A DNA stretch of 64,000 nt from Nocardia brevicatena NBRC 12119 (GCF_000308495.1 NZ_BAFU01000020.1:1-64000); one strand, 5' to 3'. Shown: positions 29,603-38,713, numbered from the stretch's first letter. A program made the numbers and translations. The notes: generated by a model not told the origin, from the letters alone.

Positions 29603-31072
29603 ATGCCTTCTAAGCCCACTACTCGGTGGCAGGTCAGCGGTTACCGCTTTCTGGTGCGTCGGATGGAGCATGCTCTGGTGCGCCGGGATGTGCGCATGCT
29701 GCACGATCCAATGCGCTCGCAATCCCGCGCCTACGCAGCCGGTTTGGTGTTGGCCATCGTGGTGCTCGCGGGCTGCGGGGTGCTCGCGCTGCTGCGCCCG
29801 CAGGACAAGATCGGCACCAACAAGATCCTCATCGGCAAGGAGTCCGGCGCCGTCTACGCGGTGATCGACGATGTGGTGCATCCGGCGCTGAACCTCGCCT
29901 CGGCCCGGCTCGCCGTGGGGGAGGCCCCGAAAGCGGCCATCATCAAGGAATCCGAACTCGGCACGAGACCGCGCGGCCCGCTGATCGGCATTCCCGGCGC
30001 TCCCGGCGCCCTGCCCACCGACGACTCCGGTACGGGGCGTCCGTGGAGCGTCTGCGACATGATGAAGGGCGACGGCAGCCAGGATCTCACCACCTCGGTG
30101 CTGGCAGGGGAGCCGGAACTGGGGGACAAGGCGTCCGTGCTGGAGAAGGGGAAAGCGCTGTTCGTCCAGGGCGCGAGCTCCACCTACCTGGTCTACGACA
30201 ACAAACGCGCACGGGTCGATATGGCCGATCGCGCGGTCACCGACGCGCTCGACATCACCGGCGCGACACCGCGACCGGTGAGTGAAGGCCTGCTCAATGC
30301 CATCCCCGAGGTACCGCAGATCGTGCCGCCGACGATCGACGATCCGGGTGGTATCCCCGACTACGCGATCGCCGGTCACAGTATCGGCGAGGTCGTGCAG
30401 GTGACCACGGGTGGCGTGGAGAACTATGTGGTGCTCCGCGACGGTCTGCAGGCCATATCCCCGCTCACCGCCGAGATCATCCGCAACGCCAATCCGCAGA
30501 CCTCCACCGACTACACCATCGGACAGAGCGACCGCACCAATGCGAAGGTCTCCTCCGCTCTGCGGGTACAGACCTATCCGGAAACCGTGCCGACCATCCT
30601 GGATCCCAGGGACCAGCCGGTGAGCTGCCTGTCCTGGAAACCGATCCCGGAGGCGAGCGAAACCACCGGCAACCGGGCCGAACTGTCGGTGATCACCGGC
30701 GTGGACCTGCCGATGTCGGACAGTGCGAGACTGGTTCCGCTCGCCCAGGCCGACGGCTCGGGCCCCCACGCGGATTCGGCCTATATGACCCCCGGCGCCG
30801 GCGCCTACGTGCAGACCACCGGAATCGAACCGGACAGCCGTCGCAAGGACAGCATCTTCTTCATCGCCGATACCGGTGTCCGCTACGGCATCAAGGACCT
30901 CGCCGCCGCGAAGGCACTCGGTATGCCGGAGAAGGCCGAACCGGCGCCGTGGCCGATCGTGGGACTGCTCGCGCCCGGACCGAGTCTCGGGCGCGCGGAA
31001 GCCATGGTCGCGCACGACGGTGTGGCCCCGGACCCGTCGCCGGCGCCGCAGCCGGTGGCGTCGGCGAACTGA
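29603..31072 (+). CDS. eccB4: Type VII secretion protein EccB (ESX-4)
   Basis: 489 aa. The N-terminal TTRWQVSGYRFLVRRMEHAL is the conserved EccB start, followed by one membrane helix at about 45-66 (AAGLVLAIVVLAGCGVLALL) and a large periplasmic domain with repeated beta elements and conserved Cys (WSVCDMM, VSCLSW). EccB joins the inner-membrane complex to the periplasm. In the mycobacterial ESX-4 locus it directly neighbours mycP4; here 8 kb separate them. Confidence 0.95.
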   Translation: MPSKPTTRWQVSGYRFLVRRMEHALVRRDVRMLHDPMRSQSRAYAAGLVLAIVVLAGCGVLALLRPQDKIGTNKILIGKESGAVYAVIDDVVHPALNLASARLAVGEAPKAAIIKESELGTRPRGPLIGIPGAPGALPTDDSGTGRPWSVCDMMKGDGSQDLTTSVLAGEPELGDKASVLEKGKALFVQGASSTYLVYDNKRARVDMADRAVTDALDITGATPRPVSEGLLNAIPEVPQIVPPTIDDPGGIPDYAIAGHSIGEVVQVTTGGVENYVVLRDGLQAISPLTAEIIRNANPQTSTDYTIGQSDRTNAKVSSALRVQTYPETVPTILDPRDQPVSCLSWKPIPEASETTGNRAELSVITGVDLPMSDSARLVPLAQADGSGPHADSAYMTPGAGAYVQTTGIEPDSRRKDSIFFIADTGVRYGIKDLAAAKALGMPEKAEPAPWPIVGLLAPGPSLGRAEAMVAHDGVAPDPSPAPQPVASAN

Positions 31073-31266
31073 TCGGGACCGCGGCGGCCGCGGGCCGGCC
31101 GACGAGATCATGGGCGAAATCCTCGGATTCCGTGGAACCATTCGGGCCGGAATGCGTCTAACCCTTATGTCAGAACGAGTCCAGGATCGGCACGGCTTCG
31201 GTTGACCGGGGTGGCGATCCGTGGCGGCGGGGGCGATCCGCCGCCGTGAGGAGGGGAGGACCGCCG

Positions 31267-31578
31267 ATGTTGTTGGATGTTTCCATAGTGCAGGGGGTTG
31301 CCCGGGACCTGCAGGGGTCGGGGCAGGCCGTCAACGACGCCGCGGCGCGGATCACCGACAGTATCGCGGGTTTCGACGTGGGGAAGGCAGGCCGGGCCTA
31401 CCGAGGATATGGCGACCGCCTGGAGGAGGGCTTGGACGGGGCGCGGCGGTATCTGTTCGCGTGGGCCAACTGTGTGTACGACTGCGGTAGCGCGCTGCGG
31501 GCCGGTGCTAACAGTTGTGTGGGTGTCGACCGGTCCACCGCCACCGACCTCGGTGTCGTCGCGGGAGCGTTCCGGTGA
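31267..31578 (+). CDS. EspC/WXG100-like small helical protein
   Basis: 103 aa starting MLLDVSIVQGVARDLQGSGQ. Predominantly helical with no signal peptide; length and pattern resemble ESX secretion-associated EspC (DUF2580) or WXG100 partners, though no strict WxG is present. Two Cys occur near VYDCGSALRAGANSC. Its stop overlaps the next gene's GTG (GTGA), so the two are translationally coupled. It is probably a secreted or chaperone-like partner of the following protein. Family assignment is by pattern, not by search. Confidence 0.65.
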   Translation: MLLDVSIVQGVARDLQGSGQAVNDAAARITDSIAGFDVGKAGRAYRGYGDRLEEGLDGARRYLFAWANCVYDCGSALRAGANSCVGVDRSTATDLGVVAGAFR

Positions 31579-33350
31579 AGCCGACCGACACCGCCGCCGG
31601 TATCGACGCGATCTTGGACGGCGGCGCCGAGGGGCTGCGGTATTTCGAGGTGTTCCTGCCCCGGTACCGGGACTGGACGGGCAACGCGCCGGTGAGCGGG
31701 GACTACGCGGCGCTGGCCGCCGGTTACGACCGAGAGCGCGGGATGGACCTGGAACCGCTGCGGGTGTTCGCCACCGCCCTGGGCACCGAACTCGACCGGC
31801 ACCTCGATCACGAGGCGCAGGCCTTGGCCGGCCGGGCCGGGAGCCTACCGGTGTATTGGAACGGCTCCGCCGCCGCCGCGAACGCACACCGGTTCCTCGC
31901 CGATGCCGCCACCCGCGCCACCACCGGGTTCGACACCCTGCGCTCGATCCACATCACGGTATCGGCGGCGGTGACCCGACTCGAGGACGCGGTGCGCGGC
32001 AAGGCCGACATCGCCCGGCGCGACTACGGACCCGACACCGCGGGCGGGAGAACACCGCCGCAGATCGACTGGATCATCGACTGCGCGCGCCACCACGCCG
32101 GTCCCGCAACCGAGGGGTCCGTGGTCGCCGAACTGCGCGCCGCCCTGCCCGAGAGCGCGCTCGCCGGTGACGCGGACGCGCCCACCCTCTGCGCGAAATG
32201 GCTCGACACGGTCCTCGTCCCCGAAATCGACACCAGGGCGGCCGCGTTCGCCGACCTATGCGACACCACCAACACCACCATCATCGGCATTTACGACGAG
32301 ATCGTCGCGGCGTTGGACCGGCTACCGGTCCCGGCATTCACCTCCCCCGGTGGGCAACCGTCCGCCGACACCGACCTCGCCTACACCGGCAGGCAACCCG
32401 GCTATCCGACAGCTTCCGCCGATCCGGCCGCCGTCACCCCACCCTCCACACCGGCGCAGGACATGACCGTGGTGGCGCAAACCCCTTCCGCCGCAACGAA
32501 CATCACATCACCGGTCCAGACCTTCGGCCTCGCATTGGAAACCGCTTCCACCACACCGGCCGGCGCCCAACCGACAACGACCATCGACTCCGGCCCCGCG
32601 GTTCGCCTCACTCCGGCTGCCACGTCGGTCTCGGACACCACGGACCAACCCGCCGGTACCACGAACCAATCCTCGCCGGCGCCGGACGACCCTGGCTCGT
32701 CGCCCGCGTCCACCACCACGACGCCCCCGGATACACCGGAAAGTACCAGCGCACCCGGCCGGTGGACTCCCGGCGATATCGCCAACATGGTCACCGCGGT
32801 CGGCACTATCACCGGCAGTATCCCCGATCTCGTCAACGCCACCGCGATCCTCGTCGGCAACCTCGACGAAATCATCACCGCCGCCGGCAATGCCGCCGCC
32901 ACCGTCATCGACGCCGTCGACAACCAATCCGCCGCACCACCCGAATCCCAGACCACCGACCCGACGGGCCAGGCACCCCCATCCGAGCAAACCGGTGACC
33001 CCGGTACCGCGACTCAGGCACCGGAAGCGGCCCCGGGCGCGAGGAACACGACCGCGCCGGAGGAGCGAACCGACGCGGAAAACCGGGCCGAATCAGATGA
33101 CAACCCGCAAACCGGCGACGCGAACAACATCATCGACCCGGGAACAGCCGAGCCCGACAGTCCTGCCCCGTCCGGAACGATCCCGGACAGCGAAGGCATA
33201 CAGCCAGGGCAACAACCGACCCTGCCGCCGCCTTCGCCTCCTCTGGACCCGGCCGCCATGGCCCAGGCATCGGGTCTCGGCAGCGCTTTCACTGCCTCGG
33301 CGGTGGTGCCCTTACCGAACTCCACGGTTGCCAAGGACGGGAAGACGTAG
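31575..33350 (+). CDS. Candidate ESX substrate, 591 aa, with WxG motif and disordered tail
   Basis: Starts at GTG 31575 inside the upstream stop. Residues 1-255 are helical with W95-N-G97 (PVYWNGSAAAANAHRF), the helix-turn-helix hallmark of WXG/PPE/EspB-like substrates. Residues 255-395 are Pro/Thr/Ser-rich. A hydrophobic helical patch follows (PGDIANMVTAVGTITGSIPD, then LVNATAILVGNLDEIITAAG), then another Pro/Glu-rich linker of about 110 residues and a short hydrophobic end. No enzyme motif is visible. It lies between eccB4 and mycP4. The same layout would fit an EspB-like structural or pore-type secreted protein. Confidence 0.7.
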   Translation: MKPTDTAAGIDAILDGGAEGLRYFEVFLPRYRDWTGNAPVSGDYAALAAGYDRERGMDLEPLRVFATALGTELDRHLDHEAQALAGRAGSLPVYWNGSAAAANAHRFLADAATRATTGFDTLRSIHITVSAAVTRLEDAVRGKADIARRDYGPDTAGGRTPPQIDWIIDCARHHAGPATEGSVVAELRAALPESALAGDADAPTLCAKWLDTVLVPEIDTRAAAFADLCDTTNTTIIGIYDEIVAALDRLPVPAFTSPGGQPSADTDLAYTGRQPGYPTASADPAAVTPPSTPAQDMTVVAQTPSAATNITSPVQTFGLALETASTTPAGAQPTTTIDSGPAVRLTPAATSVSDTTDQPAGTTNQSSPAPDDPGSSPASTTTTPPDTPESTSAPGRWTPGDIANMVTAVGTITGSIPDLVNATAILVGNLDEIITAAGNAAATVIDAVDNQSAAPPESQTTDPTGQAPPSEQTGDPGTATQAPEAAPGARNTTAPEERTDAENRAESDDNPQTGDANNIIDPGTAEPDSPAPSGTIPDSEGIQPGQQPTLPPPSPPLDPAAMAQASGLGSAFTASAVVPLPNSTVAKDGKT

Positions 33351-33617
33351 CCGACAGTGCCGGTGCTGGTAACGGGGACGCCGCCGACGCGCTGCGCGCG
33401 GTGCTCGAGGTCGTGGATTTCGTGGTAGTGCCGACGACAACGGGGCCGCTGCCATTCGATCCGACAGCGCAGACAATCCGAAAGTGATCGAGCCCTGCGG
33501 GGTCCGTACCCGGTGGTGATCGACAATTGGGATCCACGCGACGGGACCGCCCCGAGCCCATGGTCCCAGCGGAAGCAATCCGCGGCTATCCCGATCCGGA
33601 CCAACCCACCCGGTTGA
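33350..33617 (+). pseudogene. ParA-type ATPase gene fragment, frameshifted
   Basis: From about 33350 one frame reads GDAADALRAVLEVVDFVVVP, then TTTGPLPFDPTAQTIRK and TGA (33485-33487). A second frame continues with RGPYPVVIDNWDPRDGTAP to TGA at 33615. Together these resemble the C-terminal half of plasmid-type ParA partition ATPases (strand LEVxDFVVVPTTP, then VIxNWDPRDGTAP). The P-loop half is missing, so this is a relic. It begins right at the stop of the 591-aa gene, perhaps an insertion boundary. Confidence 0.65.
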
Positions 33618-33657
33618 TCTCGGCGCTGTCCGTCGAGCGGTAGCGCTTGCCAAGCCC

Positions 33658-33695
33658 TTACCGCGGTAAAGACGCCCGTGTCATTACCGCGGTAA
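33658..33695. repeat. Two identical 12-bp palindromes, TTACCGCGGTAA
   Basis: Perfect copies at 33658-33669 and 33684-33695, 26 bases apart start to start (about 2.5 helical turns). They lie just after the ParA relic and at the 3' end of the EAL gene. The form suggests a partition site, an iteron or an operator. Confidence 0.8.
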
Positions 33696-33697
33696 GG

Positions 33698-35803
33698 CTA
33701 GCTTTGGGTGGATCGCCCCTTTTCAAGAGGCAGTGCAATCCGGGTGGCGAGCAAGTGCGTTTCGATCTCCTCGGCAGGCAGGGGACGTGCGATGAGAAAC
33801 CCTTGGGCACGGTGACAGCCGAGGCCGATCAGGGCGCGTGCGACGGCTGCGGTTTCGACTCCTTCCCCGATGACCTCGAGATCGAAGGAACGGGCGAGTC
33901 CGACAATGGATTCGACGATGGCGCGATCTTTGGCGTTGTCGGTGAGGCGTTTGACGAAGCTGCGGTCGATCTTGACCGTGTCTACCGGCAGCGCCTTGAG
34001 ATGTGACAACGTGTTGTACCCCGTGCCGAAGTCATCGATGGCGATCTGCACGTTCAAGCGCTTGAGGGCGTGCAGCGTCTCGTGAGTCCGGTTCATGTCT
34101 TGAACGGAGACGTTCTCGGTGATTTCCAGACATACAGATCCGCCGTCGAGGTTGTGCTGCCGAAAGGCGTCTTCGACGCGCTCGACGAAGGTGGGGTTGA
34201 TCAATTGTCGCGGTGAGGTGTTGATCCGCATCACTATGTCCGAGGCGAGTCCGCGAGAGCGCCAAGCGGCGAACTGGGCGCAGGCGGTGCGGATCACCCA
34301 GTCCCCGAGTTCACCGGCAAGGTTCGTGGCTTCGGCTACCCCGACGAACCTGTCCGGCGCCAGCAGGCCGCGGGTGGGGTGCTGCCAGCGCACCAACGCC
34401 TCCAAACCGAGGATGCGGCCGGTGAGTAGGTCGACCTCGGGCTGGTAGTGCAGGATCAGTGAGTCGTCGGAGACCGCGCTGTGCAGGCTGAGTGTGAGGT
34501 CGTCTTGGAGCTCGAACTGAGTGTAAACAACATCGGTGTAGACAGCGACCCCATTGCCGTCCTGTGTTTTCGCTGCTCGGAGCGCCAGGTCCGCTCGGCG
34601 CAGCACGTCAGGGGGTGCTTCGCCGGGGATGCCGACGCCTACGCCGACGCTGATCCCGCAGCTGATGGATTTGCCGTTGACAGTGACACCGACGATCAAT
34701 CCCTGCTGGATCGCGGCTGCGACGAACTCGGCAGTCACGGCGTCCATCGGCCTCGCCGGCACGATGACGAACTCATCGCCGATCCTGGCGATCATGTCGG
34801 CCTGTTCCAAGTGGTCTCTCAAGCGGGCCGCGATGGTGCGCAAGATGTTATCGCCTGCGGTGCGCCCGAGGTGGTTGTTGACGGTCGTCAATCTGTTCAG
34901 GCTCACACACAACGCTGCCACCGGTCCGGGGTGTCCTGGCCGCAGTCGTTGCTCCATGTACTTCATCAGGGCATGCTGATTGGGCAAGCCCGTCAGATCG
35001 TCGTGCGCGGCGACGTACCGCACTTTCATTTCGGCGTCGATGCGTGCTTGTAGTTGGGTCAGCATCGAGGAAAGCACCTCGAGCGCGCCCAACTCATGGT
35101 CGCTCCAGACCCAATCGCCATGCTTGACGAAACCCAGCAGGCCGATCGATTCGCCACGCAGTAGTAGTGGCACGACAGCAGAGGTCACCTGCTGGTCGAA
35201 GTAGGAGACTGCATGCAGGATTGTCGGCTCGGTTATGTTCTCGAGGGAGTGGAGCGGCGAATATGCCTGGTCGAAGTAGACGACGTCGAGTGGATCCGGG
35301 TCGGGTGCCGTTCTGCGGGGCCATTCCGCGACGAGAACGGTTGCCTGTCGTTCGCGGTCGATGCGCCGCAGATATCCGAAGTCGACATCGAGGTGCTCGA
35401 TCAGACCGGCGAGGATGCGCTCGGTGGCTGCCGCTGCGGTGGTGTGATCGACGTCTGTGAGCTGGAGGGCAATTCGGGCGATCAGTCTTTCGAGCGCTGC
35501 TGACGGGGACTTTCGGTCGAGGGTGGCGGCGGTCGGAGCCGGCGCGAGATCGTGAGGGTCCGGTGGGAGGCCGTGGTGGGTCTGCTCGCCTATGTGATCG
35601 GAGCCGACGTCCTCGTTTTCCGGTCGGTCTGTCCGGGTTTCCCGAGTGGAGCGGGTCAGAAGCTCACGGATCCGGTTGACCTGGTCGCGAGAAGCGCGGC
35701 GACGCAGTCGACGTGGGCCGTCTTCGCTCAACGATGACCTTTCGAGGAGCCCTTGGGTGCGTGCGGTCAGATCTGCCGCGGTGGTGAAGTTGTGGGGGGT
35801 CAT
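33698..35803 (-). CDS. GAF-GGDEF-EAL cyclic-di-GMP signalling protein
   Basis: 701 aa, cytosolic. Residues 1-100 are charged and unfolded; about 110-270 is a GAF-like sensor; about 275-430 is a GGDEF domain in which the motif reads IGDEF (RIGDEFVIV), so cyclase activity is doubtful; about 440-690 is an EAL domain with EALVRW, RINTSPRQL, LEITENVSV, DDFGTGYNTLSHLK and KIDRSF, all consistent with an active c-di-GMP phosphodiesterase. Its ATG overlaps the stop of the sigma-like gene (ATGA), so the two are coupled. It lies in the insertion inside the ESX-4 locus. Confidence 0.92.
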   Translation of the reverse strand: MTPHNFTTAADLTARTQGLLERSSLSEDGPRRLRRRASRDQVNRIRELLTRSTRETRTDRPENEDVGSDHIGEQTHHGLPPDPHDLAPAPTAATLDRKSPSAALERLIARIALQLTDVDHTTAAAATERILAGLIEHLDVDFGYLRRIDRERQATVLVAEWPRRTAPDPDPLDVVYFDQAYSPLHSLENITEPTILHAVSYFDQQVTSAVVPLLLRGESIGLLGFVKHGDWVWSDHELGALEVLSSMLTQLQARIDAEMKVRYVAAHDDLTGLPNQHALMKYMEQRLRPGHPGPVAALCVSLNRLTTVNNHLGRTAGDNILRTIAARLRDHLEQADMIARIGDEFVIVPARPMDAVTAEFVAAAIQQGLIVGVTVNGKSISCGISVGVGVGIPGEAPPDVLRRADLALRAAKTQDGNGVAVYTDVVYTQFELQDDLTLSLHSAVSDDSLILHYQPEVDLLTGRILGLEALVRWQHPTRGLLAPDRFVGVAEATNLAGELGDWVIRTACAQFAAWRSRGLASDIVMRINTSPRQLINPTFVERVEDAFRQHNLDGGSVCLEITENVSVQDMNRTHETLHALKRLNVQIAIDDFGTGYNTLSHLKALPVDTVKIDRSFVKRLTDNAKDRAIVESIVGLARSFDLEVIGEGVETAAVARALIGLGCHRAQGFLIARPLPAEEIETHLLATRIALPLEKGRSTQS

Positions 35804-36720
35804 CCGAGGCTCCTCAGGTTCAGGCGGGCGTGCTTGCGAATCCTTTGAAGGCGCCGTTCGACCGCCTTGGGGGTAAGCGCCAGGTCGGGGAATAGATGTG
35901 CGATTTCACCCTGGGTGTAACCCTGTGCGACGGCCAGCACAATGATCTTGTCGGGGCGTGTCAAGGTCGCGAGATACGCCTGGATCATCAGACGGTCGGT
36001 CACTGTCTCGATGGGGTCGCGGCTGGAGAGAGTTCGTGGCGAGTCGCGGGTGTCCAGCAGATCGGCGATATCGTCGTAGTCGGAGGAAAGAGGTTGGTGG
36101 GTGCGGCGCCACCGGAGGTCTTCTCCGAGGGCTTGGGGGAATTCATAGAGGCATGCGGTGATGAAGTATGTACGGAGCTTCGCCCCTTGGCACGGGTCCC
36201 ATCCCTTTCCTGCGCGCATGTGGTCTCGGAACTTCGTCAGCGCGCCCACAACGGTTCGGTCGATGATCTCTTGCCGGTAGTCCCGGTTCGCGGTCAACGC
36301 CTCACGCTCGGTGGCTCTGGCCTCGAGCCTGATTTTTTTCTCGGCGAGCTTGCTATAGACCTCGCCGGTCCAGATCCATGGGTCCAGGACCTGGGTGGCG
36401 TACTCGGATAGTGCGACGACCACTGTCTCCCAGACGGGCCCTTTGACGCCTTGCCTGCGGAGAAGCTCGAAGAGCTCACGCTCGGCGGCGGCCTGGTTCA
36501 ACTCCTCGACGGCCTGCTCGACTGGGCCGGGGGCTTCGAGGGATGAGCACACCTCACAGATCGAGCAGGGGGAAGGTTTCTGTTGGCGTTCGGTGTCTTC
36601 TGCTGCGTGATGGTTTTCGTCGGTGTTGTCGTTCGGCGGAGGACTCCAGCCGCGTTCTTCGTCATAGCTGTTCAGGTCGTTTCCCTTCGGTGGGACGGCC
36701 TCCGGGCCCGGTGTCCCCAT
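35800..36720 (-). CDS. Sigma-70-like regulatory protein
   Basis: 306 aa from the ATG at 36720, eight bases after AAGGAGG; the frame opens earlier, but that start lacks a site. The N-terminus is acidic with CSICEVCSS. The middle has the helix DYRQEIIDRTVVGALTKFRD and TYFITACLYEFPQAL, suggestive of a sigma region 2. The C-terminus (KIIVLAVAQGYTQGEIAHLF, then TPKAVERRLQRIRKHARLN) is a region-4-like HTH. It could be an ECF-type sigma factor or a non-sigma HTH protein. It is coupled to the EAL protein, a pairing that links transcription to c-di-GMP. Confidence 0.7.
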   Translation of the reverse strand: MGTPGPEAVPPKGNDLNSYDEERGWSPPPNDNTDENHHAAEDTERQQKPSPCSICEVCSSLEAPGPVEQAVEELNQAAAERELFELLRRQGVKGPVWETVVVALSEYATQVLDPWIWTGEVYSKLAEKKIRLEARATEREALTANRDYRQEIIDRTVVGALTKFRDHMRAGKGWDPCQGAKLRTYFITACLYEFPQALGEDLRWRRTHQPLSSDYDDIADLLDTRDSPRTLSSRDPIETVTDRLMIQAYLATLTRPDKIIVLAVAQGYTQGEIAHLFPDLALTPKAVERRLQRIRKHARLNLRSLG

Positions 36721-36928
36721 ATGTCCTCCTTCGTGCGTATGCCGCTCTCCGCAACGGCCACCGGCAGCATCGTCCGGGCGCAGCTCGCACACCGGTCGCA
36801 GAGGTTATAGGGCTTTCCGAGCCGCATCCCCCGCAAAGCCGAAAGCCATTGTCGCTTACCGGTTCCGGGGGAATCGGCGCCGGCGGTCCTAAGAGTTCGG
36901 ATGAGAACACCGACCGAGAGGACTCCCC

Positions 36929-37075
36929 ATGCCGATCAGCTCACCGTCGACCTCTTCCCCGACAGCCACCTGGTTTTCCGGGCTCCTGCGACCACAGGAC
37001 CCGTACGAGGAAGTTACGCGCCGCATCGGGTTCCATGTCGAGAATGCGGCGTGGCGCGACTCTTGGCGTCCATGA
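36929..37075 (+). CDS. Possible 48-aa small protein
   Basis: Open frame MPISSPSTSSPTATWFSGLL ending NAAWRDSWRP, with a GAGAGGA site before the ATG. The sequence is less Arg-rich than the surrounding shadows and has a balanced C-terminal helix. I recognise no family. It may belong with the following small membrane and XRE genes. Confidence 0.35.
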   Translation: MPISSPSTSSPTATWFSGLLRPQDPYEEVTRRIGFHVENAAWRDSWRP

Positions 37076-37303
37076 GGACATGCCGAGCGTGCCAACCCGA
37101 ACTCCGGTAAAGCGCAAACTCGGATGCCATCGGGACGAATCCGAACAAATCGGATGCACCCGCAGTGAGCTGTGGTGTTACGCGGACGCTCACGGCGCCG
37201 CGACCGGTTCATCAGAAAGAAGGTTCTGGCTTTGGGGTCGTCGAAGCCTCATCCCTGTCCCTCCACGAATTGCCTGCCGGGGCGGTGGTTCGCCTGCTAT
37301 GCC

Positions 37304-37480
37304 ATGGTTTTCGTGTTGCTGGCCACGACGGCTGTCGTACTCGTTCTCTGCGGAGTGAACCCACTCGTCGCGATCGGTGCCCCGGCGACATTCAGCACCG
37401 CGACGCTGGTCGTGATGCGGCGCGGAGACGATTCTGCCGATGTGCCATCGGCGACCGTCCGAGATCCGAAGCGGGCGTGA
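37304..37480 (+). CDS. Possible small membrane protein
   Basis: About 58 aa if it starts at the ATG at 37304: MVFVLLATTAVVLVLCGVNP, then PLVAIGAPATFSTATLVVMRR, two short hydrophobic segments and a polar tail. The frame opens at 37172, so the start is uncertain. It lies just upstream of the XRE relic. No family recognised. Confidence 0.4.
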   Translation: MVFVLLATTAVVLVLCGVNPLVAIGAPATFSTATLVVMRRGDDSADVPSATVRDPKRA

Positions 37481-37489
37481 TTCCAGGTG

Positions 37490-37944
37490 ATGGGCAGAAG
37501 ACGTAAACCGATCGAGGAACCGGTCCGATCGGCCAGTTCGCGCAGCAGCGGCGAGAGCGCATGGATCGGGTGCCGGGGTGGACGTTTCGGAAGATGGCCG
37601 CGGTCGACAATTGCTCGCACACCACGCTCGCGGAAGCGGCCGGTGTGAAGAAGTTCCCGACGTGGGAGGCCACTCGCGCGTTTGCCATCGGCTGCGGCGC
37701 CGCTGACGGTGAGGTCCAGGAATGGCGCCGGAAGTGGGCAGAAACCGAGCGAGTTGTCATCGGTGTGTGGCGCAAGGTAGGGGGTACGCGGTGGTGGTGC
37801 CGACGAACTCGCACGGCGGACAGCCTGCCCGTACCGGGCGACTGCGCCCGCTCGAGCCCGATCTCGCCGAGCCCGGTCAATGGCGGCCGTGACCGGACCA
37901 GGTGCAGGCCTTTGATGATCTGCTCTATGAGCTCACACGTCTGA
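37490..37944 (+). pseudogene. XRE-family regulator, probably frameshifted
   Basis: The ATG at 37490 begins MGRRRKPIEEP, the usual start of a Nocardia XRE regulator family, but the HTH (WTFRKMAAVDNCSHTTLAEA, then FPTWEATRAFAIGCGA) is in another frame, so a frameshift lies near 37520. From the internal ATG at 37561 a 127-aa protein with a complete HTH could still be made. The C-terminal sensor region normal for this family is missing. Confidence 0.55.
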
Positions 37945-38067
37945 AGATCGCCGATGTCGATCCGGCGCCACAGCATTTTTCCGATCTTCCACGACTGTCC
38001 GTTCCTTCCGAAAGCCGGCGGCTCTGCTCGGATCCTTCCTTTCAAGCCCCTCAGGGTGTGGTTGGTC

Positions 38068-38643
38068 TCATGGGGTGTCGGCGATCTGGGTGATGAGGAA
38101 GTCGAGCCGTTCCTCCTGTCCGTCCGGGGGGATGCGGCCGCTGTCCGACAGGATGGCCATGCCGTGCAACGCGCTCCAGATGACTTCGGCGAATAGTTCG
38201 CGTCGCTTGTTGTCCGGGCAAAAGCAGATGACGAACTCGTCGAAAGCAGCCCGCAGCGGGGGCGGTGTCTCGGCGCTCGCGAACTTCAGGTCGGTGGGCA
38301 GGATGAACATGGCCTGGTACAGGGCAGGTCGCTCGGTCGCGAACTCCAGGTAGGCGCGGCAGACGGCGCGCAGGGCCTGTCCGGGTCCGGGGGCGGCCTG
38401 CCGTGCGCGGCGCAGGTGGGCGGCGAGTTCGCTGAATCCGTCCATGGCGACGGCGCTCACGATGGCGTCCTTGCCGTTGAAGTGGCTGTACAGCACCGGC
38501 TGGCTGTACTCGACGCGTTCGGCCAGCCGTCGTGTCGTCACTGCCTCCCAGCCTTCGGTTTCCGCGAGTTCGCGCGCGGCCGTGATAATCAGCTGATGAC
38601 GGTGGGCGCGTTCACGTTCGCGGCGCTCGCTGATGGCGGACAT
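38068..38643 (-). CDS. TetR-family regulator
   Basis: 191 aa. The HTH is LIITAARELAETEGWEAVTT, RRLAERVEYSQPVLYSHFNG, KDAIVSAVA. The C-terminal domain (AYLEFATERPALYQAMFILP) is of the WHG/TetR_C_33 type. A perfect TATAAT box lies 6 bases before the ATG, so the mRNA is probably leaderless. Operator-like repeats cover the promoter and lie between this gene and the broken DUF4267 gene, its likely former target. Confidence 0.92.
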   Translation of the reverse strand: MSAISERRERERAHRHQLIITAARELAETEGWEAVTTRRLAERVEYSQPVLYSHFNGKDAIVSAVAMDGFSELAAHLRRARQAAPGPGQALRAVCRAYLEFATERPALYQAMFILPTDLKFASAETPPPLRAAFDEFVICFCPDNKRRELFAEVIWSALHGMAILSDSGRIPPDGQEERLDFLITQIADTP

Positions 38644-38649
38644 GACAAC

Positions 38650-38713
38650 ATTATAGCGACGCTAGATTTCCTGTCGAGGATAGAATATCGTCGCTATCAC
38701 TACTTGCGTCGCT
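38650..38713. promoter_or_regulatory. TetR promoter and three TAGCGACG-type operator elements
   Basis: On the minus strand TCGACA (38677-38672), 16 bases and TATAAT (38655-38650) form the TetR promoter. TAGCGACGCTA (38654-38664) is a perfect palindrome over it. Two more CGTCGCTA copies lie at 38689-38696 and about 38707-38714, facing the DUF4267 relic. Confidence 0.7.

Noticed and set aside
29495-31141. Upstream extension of the eccE4 frame (total 1095 aa)
   Set aside because: The extra 549 codons run antisense through eccB4 and are His/Arg/Gly-rich; the EccE N-terminus with its membrane helices begins at 29494.
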